NCBI GenBank assembly: GCA_907165065.1
Contig: OU015541.1
Span: 14,076,501-14,140,500, forward strand
Direction of reading: 5' to 3'
Length of the DNA: 64,000 nucleotides
Source: Caprimulgus europaeus
Lineage: Eukaryota > Chordata > Aves > Caprimulgiformes > Caprimulgidae
The notes beneath the pieces are model-generated. The model did no database searches and had not been told where the DNA came from. It worked only from the letters and a program-made list of their open reading frames with translations. The translations under genes were made by a program, and so were the position numbers. This document shows positions 48,648 to 62,400 of this stretch, piece after piece (the first letter of the stretch is position 1; each line of letters starts with the position of its first letter).

Positions 48648-51600
48648 AGTTAAAACCCAAGGTAGGAGCCAGCTGAGCACAGGGACAGGTACGTGGTGGC
48701 TCCGAGTCTGACCCCCACACAGCCACACCAGCTCGAAACCCCAAGCGAGCTGCTGGGTGGGACAAGTGTCCCACAGCCAGAGGCAGAGTGGAGAAGGGGA
48801 CAAGCACCACAGCCGAATGGGAAGAGCCATTCCCAGCTGTGAGGAAGAGGATGAAAGCCCAGTGGCAGAGATGAAGCCAAGGAGCTGCATTAGGAGCAGA
48901 GAGGTGAAATAAAATCAAACAGTGGGTGATGGCAGAAGTGTTGAGCTGCAAGATGCAGCTAAAGCTCTTTCTGCTTCAGATATTTGCAAAACATATCCTA
49001 TCGAAACTGAAATTTGGCTCCTACCCCTGCCTCCACTCATCCCCTATTCACTGAGATCCCGAACACCTCCAGGGTGGCAGCTGACTTTTGCTTTGTATCT
49101 GTGTTGGGCACACATGTCCTGTTGCTGAAAAATGATAAAAACACCCAAGAAGAGGGCTGGGTGCACACGTGAGGATGGGGACAGCCACCAGAGCTCTTCA
49201 GGAAGGAGCAGCAGAAACCAGGAGTGTGCAGCAAGCCCCCATCCCCAAACCTGGCTTTGCTCTGGTGGGGGCTTCAGCTGTGATTTGCAAAACGATCACC
49301 TCATTAAGAAAGAGAAATGATGGGATTTACCCCACGGGTGCAGGTCCAGCTGGACATGGAGCACAGCAGCCAGTCTGGAGGCGATGCTGCTGCCCAAGCA
49401 GTGTTTCCCACCATGGGACAGCCCTTCTGACAAGGGTCCATTCTGAGCATCCCCCAAACCCTTCATCCTCCAGCCCATCTGCCGCTTGAATCCCTGCTCC
49501 TCGGCTGCGACATCAAGGTGGCTCCTGCTCCTCATTAGAGGTCGCAGCCCCTGAGCAAAGATTAATCTGGCACTTGTGTGAATTTATCTGCTTGAAAAGA
49601 GAGGGACTGACTGGCTCTGACCTCACAGGCTGGAGACTGGTGGGGAGTTTACTGTCCCCTGAGCTGTCAAGCCAATTCCCTGCAGTACCAAGCTGTTGTT
49701 CTTGGCATCTGCTAGGCAGAAAGACTATGAAACACCCCAAATATCTGTTTGTTTTAAAAGGTAAATATTAATTCCAGGATGCTGTTTACATAACCAGTCT
49801 CTTCGAGCTTGAAGTCATTGCCTTTTGCTAGTTGTCACATGGTATTAGTGTGTATTTAACATTTATTTAACTCTACTTGGTCCTGCTTGTGCCAGATGGC
49901 AGGCAGCCTGCATGGCTAGGCACGGGCTTAGTGCTGCTCTGAAGTGAGAAAAGGGAGTGGTTTGAGATTGAAACTGTAAAAGGTTGAGCAGTTTTGTGGC
50001 TGCAGGTCCTCAAATGGAACTGATGCACACTGCAGCTCTGGTGTCCCCAAGGCTGGGTGGTGTCCCAGCCCCCAGAGCATGGCAGAAGCCAAAAGCAAGA
50101 CAACCTGGGAAGCATCACCCTCTGACAAGTCCAAACCAGTGCAGAGGCTCTTGCTTCCTCAGCTCTTGCTGTGCATCAGAGTCAGGGCAGGGTCTGACAA
50201 CCTGCCTTTGACTCTCTGGCTTTGCATCAACTTGGCCTGATCCTGCTCGGCACGGAGCTCTCTCACTAGATATGGGGAGCAGGTCTGTGGAGCCTGGCAG
50301 AAAGCTGTCCCTGCAGAGACCATCGTGGTTTGCATGCACCACGTGGGAAACCCAGAGCTGAAACCTTGAGCTGCAGAAATGTGCAGGTGTCTGGCCAGCC
50401 CATGACCTGGAGGAGCAGATGACATGGGGCAGGACCCACTCACTGTCTGCTGAGATCCTGAATGTAAAGTTTTTTCATCTCAGTGAAGAGCTGAGAGATC
50501 TGGCAAAGTGATGCACATCCCTGATACATGGCCCAGACAAGTAAATGCTCACACATCTCTTCTCCATCCCGCCAGTCATTTGGTCTGCCAGCACGGGGCA
50601 TTCTGGGGGTAAATGCGGCACTGCTGGTGTCACCGCTTTCGCAAACAATAAAGAAATGAAGCCAGATGGCCTTCGGAAAACAAATACGATATTCAAGACC
50701 GTATCACCATCTTTATGGCTGCAGCAGGCACCCATCAGCTTGAATACACAAACAAGGAAGATCTGAGATGGTTTCAGGGACAGAATTATGGTTTCTAAGC
50801 TGGACTGGACAGTCTCAGGTTCAAACATTGATGTTTGAAGAAAAGGACCTGAGGGATAAATAACATCTCCAGATTTTATCACAGAATTATCGCCTGTTTG
50901 GGCTTGATAGCCACTGTGTACCCTGACACCCACCTGGAGAACAAGTCTCATCCCACCCCTCTTCTCCTCCAGCAGTTCTTGCTTGATGAGATCTCATCCT
51001 TCTCCCACTGGGCACACACACCTCTCCAGGCAACAGTGACCTCTCTTTGTGCACACGTATTGTGCCAGGAGAAACACTGACCAGACACCAGGACTGACCT
51101 TGGGAAACTCCACCAAGCTGCAGACCTCCCCTTCTGGCACCATCTGCTCCACTCTCCTTTCACTCGGTTCTTGCTCATGTTAATGATGCCTGCACTAAAC
51201 TTCCCATTTTGCCTTGTTTTGAAAACCATTTCCCAGTGAAGGAAGCAGGCAGGTTACTCTGCCTGTGAGATAAACCCTTTATCTCATTTCTCACTCATTT
51301 TCACCACAGTAATCACTCTTCAGCATTTTCAGAGCTACACACACCTGTGAGATGAGAGATTTTCAAATAATATTCCATCTTGCTCTTGCTGTTCTTTGAT
51401 CAGACTAATTAATCCTTCCCACCAGATTTGCCTCCCCTGTAGAGCAAATGGAAGGGCTGAGCTGGTGTGGGACCCAGGAGGGGACAGCAAAGGGGCGAGG
51501 AAGAGGCAGGACAAGGCTGAAGGGGCTGAGCTGTGGGGGGCAAGAATGGCATAAGTCTTTGCCCAACAGGGCTTGTTGCAGCCCAGGACCACAGCTGAAA

Positions 51601-54600
51601 CCTCCCTCTACCCAGCAGCCCTCCAGCTCAACATCCCACTCCCTCCTTTTAATGTGGGTTCACAGAGAGGTGAACAACCTTCAGCTGCTCTGAGCTACCT
51701 CACCAGCTGCAGGGAGAGATCCCTCAGCACCTCAGATCTGCTGGTGACCGACTTTGCACCACACCCTGCTGTACGGGGCCCCCCTTGAGATGGGGGCTCA
51801 CACAAACCCACACTTTGGAAGGACAGGAGCAAGGTTGCAAAGTCCTGATCCCAGAGACTCAGCTTCCCACCTGCAGCCACCTTTGTCATGCTGGTGGAGA
51901 GACTTCATTCAGAGGGTGACTCAAGGCCATGCAATGAAGGAGGTTTCCTTTGGTAGGACCTTTGTAGGAGCTGGAGCAGAAGCTGGAAAGAGCACAGTGA
52001 GTGAAAGGGGATCAAACCCAGCACAATGCTTTACATCAGTGGTCAGGCATGGGTGAGGATGTGGCAGGACAGCAAAGAGAAATTAGAAAACCCATCTTCA
52101 GAGCTCAGCTCGCTCAGCGTGGCATGAGCTGTGGTGTGGGGCGTCAGCAAACAAGAAGAGCAGACGCCAAGTACCTGCTTGTACCATTCCCCCCATGCAC
52201 CAAACAGAGAAGCACACCATGGAAAAACAGTCTGTGACTTGGCTGTTTGTCTGATATGTCATTAAATGTGTTAAAGATGATGGGAGCATTTCTTGACTTG
52301 CAGAGTGCACGTATAAATACTTCAAAGGATTTTGTGTTTTCCTGGCCATTGATATATAACATGTATAGTGGCTGTATATTTATAGTCCTAAAAAAGCTGT
52401 TTGCTAAACTGTGGGTGCTCAGTCAGGTGTGACAGATGTATATGTATTTAGACATATCCATCTACCTCTCTAGGATGCGTGTGCCCCCATACTTCACTGG
52501 GCTGAAAAGTCATCTTTTTTTCTTGTTCTGATCACATTTAAATTATAGAGTTCCAAATAAACTCCATGTGCCCACAGAGCTTCTTCTCTAATAGCCAAAC
52601 CTATTTCAAGGACATGCAGAAACATCAAGTGAACAGGTGTTCCTCAGTTGGACACAGAACATAAATCTATACTCAGAAAGGCTAGGCAGGGTTTTTTTCT
52701 TCATAAATAAACCCTGCTCTGTGTACCAATGTACCAACAGAGCAAAAATTGCACCAGACCCTTTCATTGGTGTTTCCCGACCTGTACCACAGCTCCAGAG
52801 AGCAGAAGTCATGCTCAGTTCACTGTATGGCTCAAAATCTAGAGGGCTGGAGGCAGGGAAGGGGTGTTCCCCACAGGGCAGGCTATGGCCGTGTATGCCC
52901 TAGAGCAGTGTGGTCTCTCTGCTTGCAGATTGTCCCCTCTCAGCTCCATCAGGACAGATGGATTTGGAGCTCATCCTATCCACAGGACCATGCCCTAGGT
53001 CTTTACCCACAATCCTAGCACCACTTGTCTCAGGTCTTCTTGAGAAAGAGCACAGAGAACCCTTTCCCTGCTCGCACCTCTCCGTCTCTGTAGAAGACGC
53101 TTGCTGGAGGAGCAGCAGGTTGGTCACATTTAAAACATGAGCTTGTTTCTGTGGGGAAGTCCCATATAACTCTGGAAACATCCCCAAAGCTGCTGTCCTG
53201 AGCTCCTACGTCTTTCATCGTCATTGAGCTCTGCGAGACCAGGGTCTGTATGTGCCGCATCCCAGTATTCTGTGGGTACAATGAGTGTTATTTAGCACAA
53301 TCCTCTCCTCTCTGGGGTTTCCTTCTGCAGCTGTTTAATCTTTAGAAAGAAAGCAGCACTGCATGTAATGCAGCTGCTCTGTGCCCACCTTGGCTTTACC
53401 TTGGGCAACACCAAAGCTGTTAAACAGAAAGGAAGACAAAAATACATCAGCTCCTCCTTCAATGCTTTCCCCAGCACAGCTCAACACTCTGCTTTGCAGT
53501 CCCAGCCCTCCTTGTCTCCTCCCGATCTCGAGCAGTGACACTTCACACCAAGGCACGTCGCCTCAAGGTCGTGGTGCCCAGGAGGGACAGGACCTGGAGC
53601 AGAGCAGCAACATCCCCATGCTGTCAGCACAGCAGTTCCCATCTCCTCCTCCACACTCAGGCTCATGGAGGGCTCCAGCGTGGATGAGCCTTGAGGAGAT
53701 GTCAGGCTGTGGCTGGGGAGCCCAGCCAAGCGGCTTGAGGACCTGCTCCCGTCACATTGGTGAAACCTCTGAGTGCTGCCCCAAGGATGGAGCCCAGCCT
53801 GCCACTTTCCTAGGGGCTTCACAGGTTTTGGAGACCACCCAAATGAAAAGGAAGCCCTTATCAGTACCCACACAACAGTCTTTTCTGCTTCACCAGCATA
53901 AATTTGGCCACAGTGAGGCTGTAGATGACACTGAAATGAAGGGGTGGTTAAACACAGGCCAGGGCCAAGCTTTAGCCAGCGTGGCAGGAGGTAAGAGCCA
54001 TGCAGGGAATGCAGCTCCAGCAGACAGGATGGTCCAGGGAAGCACTGGTACTTCACAAGGGGAAAAGGCAAAGCCACAAAGTTAAAACAAGGATGATGGG
54101 ACTAGATGGCTGCCCCCATCATTTTAGTGCAAATTTGAATCTGCTCCATCATGGGATGTCTGGGCCCAAGAGATGCCTGTTCCTGGCCAGCAAACTCCAA
54201 ATGAGCCCATGTCTCCCCAAGCATCTAGAGCTAATGGCCAAGCTGCTGTGTGCTGCAGCTCACCCAGAGCTGGGCTTTCAACCGCCTGCCAGTCAGCAAC
54301 CACTAGCCCAGAACAGGAGGAGTTCAAACCCAGTTTGTTGGGAGCACGGTGCTACTGGGAGACAGCAGTCCTGAGCTACGTGTGCTTTTTTCCCCAAGAG
54401 CTGAGTAGGGCTTGCAGCTCTTTCTGCCTTGATTATACAGGCAGTGAGTGGAGGGGATGGATAGTGCCCTAGGGCTGCCAGTTGGGATCTCATGCTCCAT
54501 TCCAAGAGCTCTCTTTCACTGGTGATGACCTCTGACAAGGCTGAGCCAAGAGCCACACTGGTACAGCATGACTTGCTAACTGGTGGTGAGGACATCTACC

Positions 54601-55315
54601 TAGGACAGGAGCCTGGGTCCTGGCCCTGCTTCCAGGACTATGTAAGTGTTTTATTGCTGGGAACAGAAACCTTGGCTATAACCCAACTTGCAGACACATG
54701 ATCTTCCTCCTACAGTTACTTTCAAGTCTTTCAGGAAATCCCTGACCCAGCTGGCTTAACTTGCAGTTTCCTTAGAGGGCACTGATCATGGCAAATCCCT
54801 CCAGGATGGAAGGAGGGCTGTGCTTAGTTTTCAGTTGCAGATAGGACATCAGCACAAGGCTGCAGCCTCAGCAACCCCAAGGCAGGACTATCAGGTTCTC
54901 GGTGAAGCTCTCATGATCACAAACTCTGGCATTTCTGGGCTTCGAGGTACCTACCAGAGGTAAATGGCACTAAGCTTTGGACTTTTCCAGAGTCAAAACA
55001 TGCACATCTCAACTCTGACATGGGCATTTGACTTAATCTGGGATTTTTCCCTTGTAAATCTAAGTGTGTTTTCCCTGTGGCCCAGCTTCCTGGGGCATTT
55101 GTGGGAAGGCAGAAGTGCTGGGAGACCAGGCAGGCCCATGGGAGATGTCCTGACAGAGAAAGCTCCCTGGCCAACAAAGTCACACCTAACCATGAGAGCT
55201 TGTAGCAAGGTTTTTAGGGTCACACCCCCTTTCCATGGAAGAAGGACCATGCAGTTAGCTGGTCCTTGGGAAGAGTCTGATTCTTCCTTATGATAGCCTT
55301 TCAATAGATAAAGAC

Positions 55316-55583
55316 TTCTAAGAAAGATGGAAACAGACTTTCTACCAAGGCTTGTGACAGAACAAGGGGCAGCGATTTCAAACCAGTCAGTTTAGATGCG
55401 ATATAAAGTTTTTAGGATGAGGGTTGTGAGACACCAGTTGCCCAGAGAAGTTGTATATGCCCCATCACTGGGGCATGAAGGTTGGATGAGGCTTTGAGCA
55501 ACCTCATCTAGTGCAAGATATCCCTGGGGTTGGTCTAGATCATCTCCGAAGGTCCCTTCCAACCCAAACAACTCCGTAATTCT
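55316..55583 (+). mobile_element. Old CR1 LINE fragment upstream of the CBFA2T2 CpG island
   Basis: Sense, diverged: GACAGAACAAGGGGCAGCGA, AGTTGCCCAGAGAAGTTGTA, TTGGATGAGGCTTTGAGCAA, GAAGGTCCCTTCCAACCCAA. About 350 bp upstream of the CpG island. Confidence 0.85.
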
Positions 55584-55914
55584 TCATCCTATTTATTCTA
55601 ACTCTTGAAAAACATTATCTTCAAGACCTGATGTCCCTCCAGGCCAACATGGCTATTTAATGGAAACCACCCCCTTGGGGCATGGGGCTGCAGTTGGGCT
55701 GTGGGAAGTGCCAGGAGGCATCTCAGATGCTTTGGTTACAACACCCGAGGCCACGGTGCTGGGCTGCGGACCGGGGCCTCGGGTACTGTAACACCTCCAT
55801 GTTAGTGAGGAGAGCTCAGCACAGAGGGGGCAAAAAGGTGAGATGGTTTTAGGGAGGTCGTGAACCACAATTAGGCTAAAATTAATAATTAAATTCATAT
55901 TTAAAGCATCGCTT

Positions 55915-56400
55915 CTGACCAGACAGCGATCCCCCGCTCCCTTAACCGCCAGCAGCCTGGGCCTCCCGCGGCCTTGTCGGGGCGGGCCGGGTAGGCCGCG
56001 CCCCCGGTAGCGTCACGGCGAAGGGCCGGACCGGGCCGGGCCAGTGGGGCCGCGGCGGGGAGCGGGAGGAGGCGCCGGGGAGCCGGGCCGATGGTGGGGA
56101 TCCCGGGCGGCTGCCAGTGTAAGAGCTGCGGCGCGGGGGGGAGGCGCCGACCCGGTCGGCGCCGCTTGGACGGGGGCGAAGGGCCTAGCGGGGCCGGGGC
56201 CGGGCGGTGGGGACGCCTCGGCCTGGCCGGGCTTAGGGCGGCGGTGCGGCCGGAGCGGGGCGGCAGTGATGGTGCCGGGCTCAGCTCCCCCGGGCCTGCC
56301 CTGCCCTGCCCTGCCCTGGCCTGGCCGGGGGGTGCAGGGGGCGGTGCTGCGCCCTGCTCGGCTCTTCCAGCCGCACACGTTTTTATATCAGCTCCAATAA
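55915..56400 (+). promoter_or_regulatory. CBFA2T2: CpG-island promoter, probably CBFA2T2
   Basis: An abrupt rise in GC and CpG compared with the AT-rich flanks. It includes a GGGGCGGGCC GC box at about 55979, a CGTCACG element resembling a CRE half site at about 56011, and CCCTG repeats at 56296-56316. It surrounds the short first coding exon on the plus strand. Together these indicate a housekeeping-type promoter, but the start site is not resolvable. Confidence 0.7.
56091..56118 (+). CDS. CBFA2T2: CBFA2T2 (MTGR1) first coding exon, short N-terminal isoform
   Basis: CBFA2T2 is a nuclear corepressor of the ETO/MTG family. Its TAF-homology (NHR1), NHR2, NHR3 and MYND domains are encoded downstream, outside this window. 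The exon codes MVGIPGGCQ plus one base and is followed by the donor T|GTAAGA. From memory, one mammalian isoform starts MVGVPGAAAFQLG and joins to CEKRVPAMPGSP. Here the split codon T|GT would also give Cys, then Glu-Lys-Arg, so phase and residue agree. The ATG has G at +4. Placement in a CpG island, plus strand, head to head with SNTA1, matches vertebrate synteny. Only 28 coding bases support it, so the call leans on context. Confidence 0.65.
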
Positions 56401-59400
56401 AGCAGGAGTGTGGGTACTGTGTATTTATCAGCGTGTGCTTCAGCAGCCGCCAAGTGTGAGGGGGCCGGGTGGGAGCGGCCTTCGGGACCCCCATCTGCAA
56501 AACCAGCCTGGCAGCTGCTTCCCCCCCCACCCCCGCGTTTATTTTTTATTATTTCCAGGCGGGATGGAGTTCTGTGCTCCAGCGCCGGGCAGGGCAGGTT
56601 GGGCAGTGGCAGGGCTGGTGCCTGCAGCCCCGCCTCACTCTGTTGCACGGTCAGGAGCAACCCGGTGGGGTTTGGCACTGGCCAGACCCATAACGGGTAC
56701 TCGGATGAGCAGCAGCCAGGTGCATGTGTGCATACGAAGTCCATCTGTTGCAGCATCCTCTGCTACCTGGGAAGGTGATTAACTTGAGCTCCATTTTAAT
56801 TAATTTCTCAAAACAGGACGTTTGTTTCCAGAAGAGTCGCACTCTCTCTGGAAGCAATGAGGTAGGCAGGAGAGCAGGGGAGCACTTTGCTCCTGCCAAG
56901 GAGCAGGGTAGATGGTTAGCCTGTGCCTCTCACCATATCAGCCTCCTGATAATTTTTCTCATCTGTGCTTGCATGCAAAGCATTTGTTTATCTACAGTCA
57001 GGAATGAACTGTGAGCCGTCCCGAGCTGAGGAGCAAGATGCTGGACAGAGCTTTGATGTCCTTGGGTAAGGGATGTCCAGGCTGACAGCTTGGATGGGCC
57101 ATTTACCCACAGGCTGGATCATGGCCTCGCTGAATTGTAGTTCAGTGAATGGAGAAAAGCAGTTAAAAGTGCATCCCAAAGCTCAGAGAAAATGAGGGGA
57201 TTTTGAAATGAAATGTGATTGCTCATAGGGAAGCAATGTAAAGATAGATGCTGATGTGGAAACCGTCCTTAGAGCTGCATTCCTGATACAGAGAAGGAAT
57301 TACCAAGTGACGGAAATCGCAGAGTGGGTGAATACTTTATCGTGCTGCTTAGTGCAAAACGTGTGGAGATGTTGGGAGTGAGGTTGTTATCCCTTAAGGC
57401 AGTTACAAATACTAGGCTGTCAAAGCATGTGGACTTGAAACAGCTGGTGGCCCAGGTGGCTGTGGCAGGAGGAGGGCACAGCAGTGAGCATACCGGCCTT
57501 CACATCCACCTGGGTTTGCAGAACTCTGGTACCTGACTGACAAGCTCCTAACCTTGCTGCCAGGGAGGGCTCTTCGTTTTGTCCACCTTGAAGAAAAGGC
57601 TTCACAGAAGGAACTTGGGTGAGATCATCTGCTTTAACCTCACTGTCCAAAAGTCAGCCCTCTGTGCCTGACTGCCTTTCTTCATGCTCCCTTTGCAGTC
57701 CCAGTGGAGGAGCAGGCGCTTCCAAGGGTGATTCATCTCACCCGTCTTGGACACCTTTCTCTGGATGAGACAAATTACACACTGAAGGTGCCTGGGCTTT
57801 TTCATTGACTGCAGGGGGAGTCCAGAATAACTGGCTTAGGCTTTGGCAACAAAAAGTTGGATGAAACAAATCCCACCCAGTATGTCTGCTCATGGTGCAG
57901 CCTGGCAGTGTATGCAGACACTGGTCGGATTCCCTGCTTTCTCTCAGGCTGAGCACTGGGAGGAGGGACAGGCCTTCAAATCCTGCTTAAAAATAACTGA
58001 AGTTAAGGGAGGCAGCGATCTTGTGCCTAAAGCCACAGCTTTGGGTGGGTATGTGAAACCAACTCTCATCTTGGCTGTGGCACTTTCTGCAACCTTGGGC
58101 AAATTGTCTGAATGCATTTCTGGATGGTGGCAGGAACTTATACGTGTATTCTCAATTTTGCAGTGTTAAACCATGTCTGAGAGAAGGGCTTTTCATCTGG
58201 GCCCTGTTGACAGAACCAAGTCAGGAAGCGATTGCACTGACCTGATGCCAGCAGGTACGGCAAGGCTGTAGCAAGAGAGGGTGACAAGCACCTGGGATGC
58301 TTCAGGTGACTCAGTGGCAGCGAAAGGATAATTTCTCATGCAGCTTTAATCCTACTGTAGCTCAGCATCCATTGGTGAAGTGCTAATGATAACCCCAGTG
58401 AGCCATACAGCTGTTGGAGAAGGATAAGCACATAAACACGTGTTACAGCTTTCGGCAGCTTTATAGATAGAGCAGGTAACAGTGTCCTGTTAGTGCCACT
58501 TACAGAACAGGCTGAATGCTGGCACAAGGCATCACTTAGTTCTTGGGCCTAGCATCTGCCCAACAACGTTGTTGGATTTTATCTTTGGGCTCAAGAAAGT
58601 GAATAATCAGCTCATGATTTTTATAAGCACAAATTCTTTCATTGTCTTGGTTATCAGCCCAGTGATTTCTGCTGTGTTATAAATACAGTTACTGACAATG
58701 TCAGGAGGTTGCTTGATTTCTTTGGGTGTGTGTTACAGAGAAGTGGTTTGGTGCTCAGTGTGAGACTAATGATCTGGAAAGAAAGGAGAAATTTGGGACT
58801 GCTTTGAAACTTTGGGATGTTTCATATTAGTTTAAGGCACATACTGACTCTCATGAACATGCCTTTCTTACATGGATATATCCAATGGGCAGAAATTAAA
58901 ATGGATCTTTTGGGACTTAGCCTTGATTTTCATATGGTATAAAATGAAAGGCTTAGGGTGTTACTCTTCCCTTGTACCAGTGTTCAGGAAAGTGAAATAA
59001 ATTGGCTTTAAAGCAGTTAAGAGAAAAGAAAAAGAGATTTTTGATTTGCAGCTTCTCTGAGGACAAAAAAGACATGTACTGCTGCTGCAGGTAGAGCTCA
59101 TGTAGTTGGCTCTCTTCAAAGCAGGACTGGGGTGGAATAGTGAGTTGAGTATGGTTTCCATAGGCCTGAGCTACCAAGGCTTCGCAGTTACCTCGAGATG
59201 TTGCTGTAAACCACTTAAGAGGGGAGAAGGACTGCTCAGATTTCCCTTTGCTGGCGAGAATCAGAGGTAAACTCTTTGATTTCAGGAGAAGGAGGTGGAT
59301 CTAAAACTCATGAAGGTGAGAAGTGTATCTGTCTCTCTGATATAGAGAGCCTCAGAGGCAGTGCTTCTACCCAAACAGGCAGTTTACCTGGAACTTTTCC

Positions 59401-62400
59401 AGACTGAAAGCCACCTTCCTGAAGGTACTTGTCCAGACAGTGTCTGGGGCAGAAAATTTCTCTTGTGTCACTGTCACCTTCCCATCCCTCCCTGCCACAC
59501 CCCACATGTGTGCACACCCACGTTTGATTCAGCTGTGAAAGTGTCACTGGACATTGTTTTGGCTTATTTGTGCACTCCAGGTTAATCAACCCTGACATTA
59601 GAGCTCAGCTAAAACATTCTTTACCTCATTTCCTGTTCTTCTAGAGAGAGAAGCACTAACTTCTACAGGTAGTAACTTATCTGGTGATTGGATTTTGAGG
59701 TCAAAATCTGTCCATATGTTTTCCTTGAAGATGTGCTGTGCAGTCTTGGTATAATTTAAAGGATCACACTATTCTGGCAGGGATTTTCTCCAGTGTAGAT
59801 TTATGTTAGTATTTAAGATAGTAGTTGATAATAACCCTCAACCTTGGGTTGCAAGGCTATTTTCAGAAGATAAATGGCATGCTGTAGTCTTGACTTGGGA
59901 TCCATAGGTGACATTTTGAAGGATCTCCTCATTACAGGTGTGGTTTTGAATGCAAAGTGTGGTATTAGGCCTTTTTTTCTGTGGATGTCATAAAATAATC
60001 AGGTGAATACTTAGTGAGTAGCTGCTGCTTTTCTGTGAACAGACTCGATAGACACACCGGTTTGTTAACATCAATGCCAGCTTCTCCCTGAACTAAATGT
60101 ATCCACATTTTTTTAATCCTCGTGATCTCTTGGGAGTTGGTCTGTCACTTCCTAGTAGTGCACATAGTTGCTGTAGCAGCAAGTTCCTCCACATTTATCA
60201 CCTGGGACGCTGCCGCCTGGCTTTGGTATGCATTTTGTCACACCATTTCTGACAGGATGCAACAGGAGGAGGAGAAGGAGAAGGAGGTGTAAAATCCTAA
60301 AGGAAATAGAACAAAGAGGCTGTAAATGGTTGGTGTATGTGGGAGTGGTCTGGTCTGGCCAGGGACTGGTGAGGGATGGTTGGGTCAAGCAGTAGCTGGC
60401 AGTGGGGAGCTGAACTAAATAACTCCTTCCATCCATGCTATCTTTTGTGTCTGTTAGCCAAGAAATACTTGCTCTGTACTTCGAAGTTGTTGTGCATCCT
60501 GCCTGCGGAGTCTCTTTGCAGCTGGCTGGAGGTGCTTGAACAAAGGGAGGTGGAAGAAGGGCTGTAGTGTGTGGTCACACTGGTCCTGGGCGGGCAGGCA
60601 CTCCCGGTTGTCTGCTTGGAGCACAGTCAGCTTTCTTTTCTGATGTAAGTATTGTGGGATACAATATTTTGTGGCTGTTATTCTTAGAAGCAAACGTTTT
60701 GGTGTGTCTCGGTTAAGCAGAAACTTAATGTAAGACTTTTTTACAGGATGGAGATATCTCAGCCTGCGGCATTTCCAGGTGCAGGATGAGATTAATTTGC
60801 TTATCTTAGGTGATGGCAGGTAATTGCATGTGCAGGGGAGGTACTGTAGTCAGGATGTTAAAGCACAAAGAAGTCAAATGGCTCCCATGTTCCTCCCCTG
60901 CTGTGTGAGCTCTTTTGCATTAAAACACAAGATTTGCAGGCAAGAGTCTTCCCTCCTCCTCCTCCTCCTCCCTGATTAGGTTTGGTGAGGGTCAAGAAGC
61001 CACTGATGAATTGTGATGGTAAAGCGCTGAACTTTGAGGAGAGAGGAAAAAAAAACCTTCTAAACATTTGCAGCGTATGTGGGTCGGTAATGGGGTTTAT
61101 CTTCTGACATCATTAGGATCTCTGACATTTCTAGCTTAGAAACAATAACTCGCCTTATCCGTCGTCATGTTTTTCTAATTAAAGACAAAGCTTGGTAAAT
61201 ATTTTTTAAATGATTGAATTTCCCAAGTATGGAAAACACATGTCAGGAGTCAGGCTGGCTGCGTCCAGTGCGCCTTTTCCCATAGTGTCCCTTGGAGCAC
61301 GCGAGTGCAAATACAGATCAAGAGCTGTGGGTGATGGGTTTATCTGGGATGATTGGCAAAGATTTATAAACCAGGAGGGGATTTACTTCACTCTCCCTCC
61401 CTCCTTTTCCCCCTTCTCTCCCCTCCTCCCCGACCCCCGTCTCAGAAATAGGAAATTGGGATCACATTAAACCCTAATTGGTTTGGCTCCAGCACTAGTT
61501 CAGTGGCTGCCAAATAGTTAATTTATTGCGTGAGAGTTTGGCCATGTGTTGAGAGGCAAATTTGCTTGAAGCAAGAGATCTTTGTAAACTGTACATCCGT
61601 TCTGGTGCCAGGTCCTGTTTACAGCAGCACTGGAGTGGGGTGCAGGAGGTGCTTTCCATACCCATCCCAGCAGGATGGCGAGGGGCAGGACCCTGCTGCT
61701 CTGCTTTCCTCACTCCGCCACCCAGTGTTTCAGCAGTAGTTGCCTAAAAGAGCTTCAAGTGGTTTTAGCTGGACTTGGCGATCGACGTTCTGAAACTGTC
61801 AGCCAGCTAAGATGTAGGAGGCTCTCAAGAGAATAAATGCATCTGTTGGGGAGATAACAGCAGGCTTGGGCTGTCACCGCAGAGCAAGGCCAGGTGGGGA
61901 GTCCCCGGGGGTGGCAAGATGGTTTTTCCTGGATGATGTGAGGAGGAGCAAACGGGAAGCAGGCGTATCTGGCTGGCTTCCCGTGGCCCTGCACAAGTCC
62001 TTCTTGTTCCTGCCCTTCTCCATGAGGTCACTTGGGCCAGTGTCTGTCAGACATCCTGGATTTGTGGTTGCTTGCTGTTGTGTTTAGCATCCATGAAGTT
62101 TAGGCATCTCGTTGTGTTTAGCTTCCACGAAGTTTTCTGGAGGTTGGGCTCCAGCAGAAGAGCTTGCCTGGGCTTGAAGGATAAAGCAGCCCACGCTTAG
62201 GCCATCTCCATCACTGTGCTCACCAGCACTTGAGAAGGAATTATTTGGATTAAAAAGGATGCTGCAGGCTGGGTTAAAGACTCTCACCAGTAGTGTGGCT
62301 GCAGTTTTGGAGTATTATTTGAAAGAGGCTGTATAAGGAGTAAATCCATGGCTGTGGCATTTTCTTTCATTTCTCGCTGAGTTAAATAACAAACTTGGTG

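Larger units (their letters stand above)
43329..55315. other. Intergenic DNA upstream of CBFA2T2
   Basis: Twelve kb with only two short CR1 3' ends and an AT tract. A T-rich/A-rich hairpin-like stretch lies at 46205-46265. The open frame at 53381-54085 (234 codons) is plain unique sequence with no recognised domain. No other exon was recognised on either strand. Confidence 0.5.

Noticed and set aside
53381-54085. 234-codon plus-strand frame
   Set aside because: No recognised domain, no CpG promoter; length is within chance for this base composition.
55901-56530. 209-codon minus-strand frame over the CpG island
   Set aside because: Ala/Pro/Arg-rich translation of CpG-island DNA; GC-rich islands are poor in stops. 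No domain.
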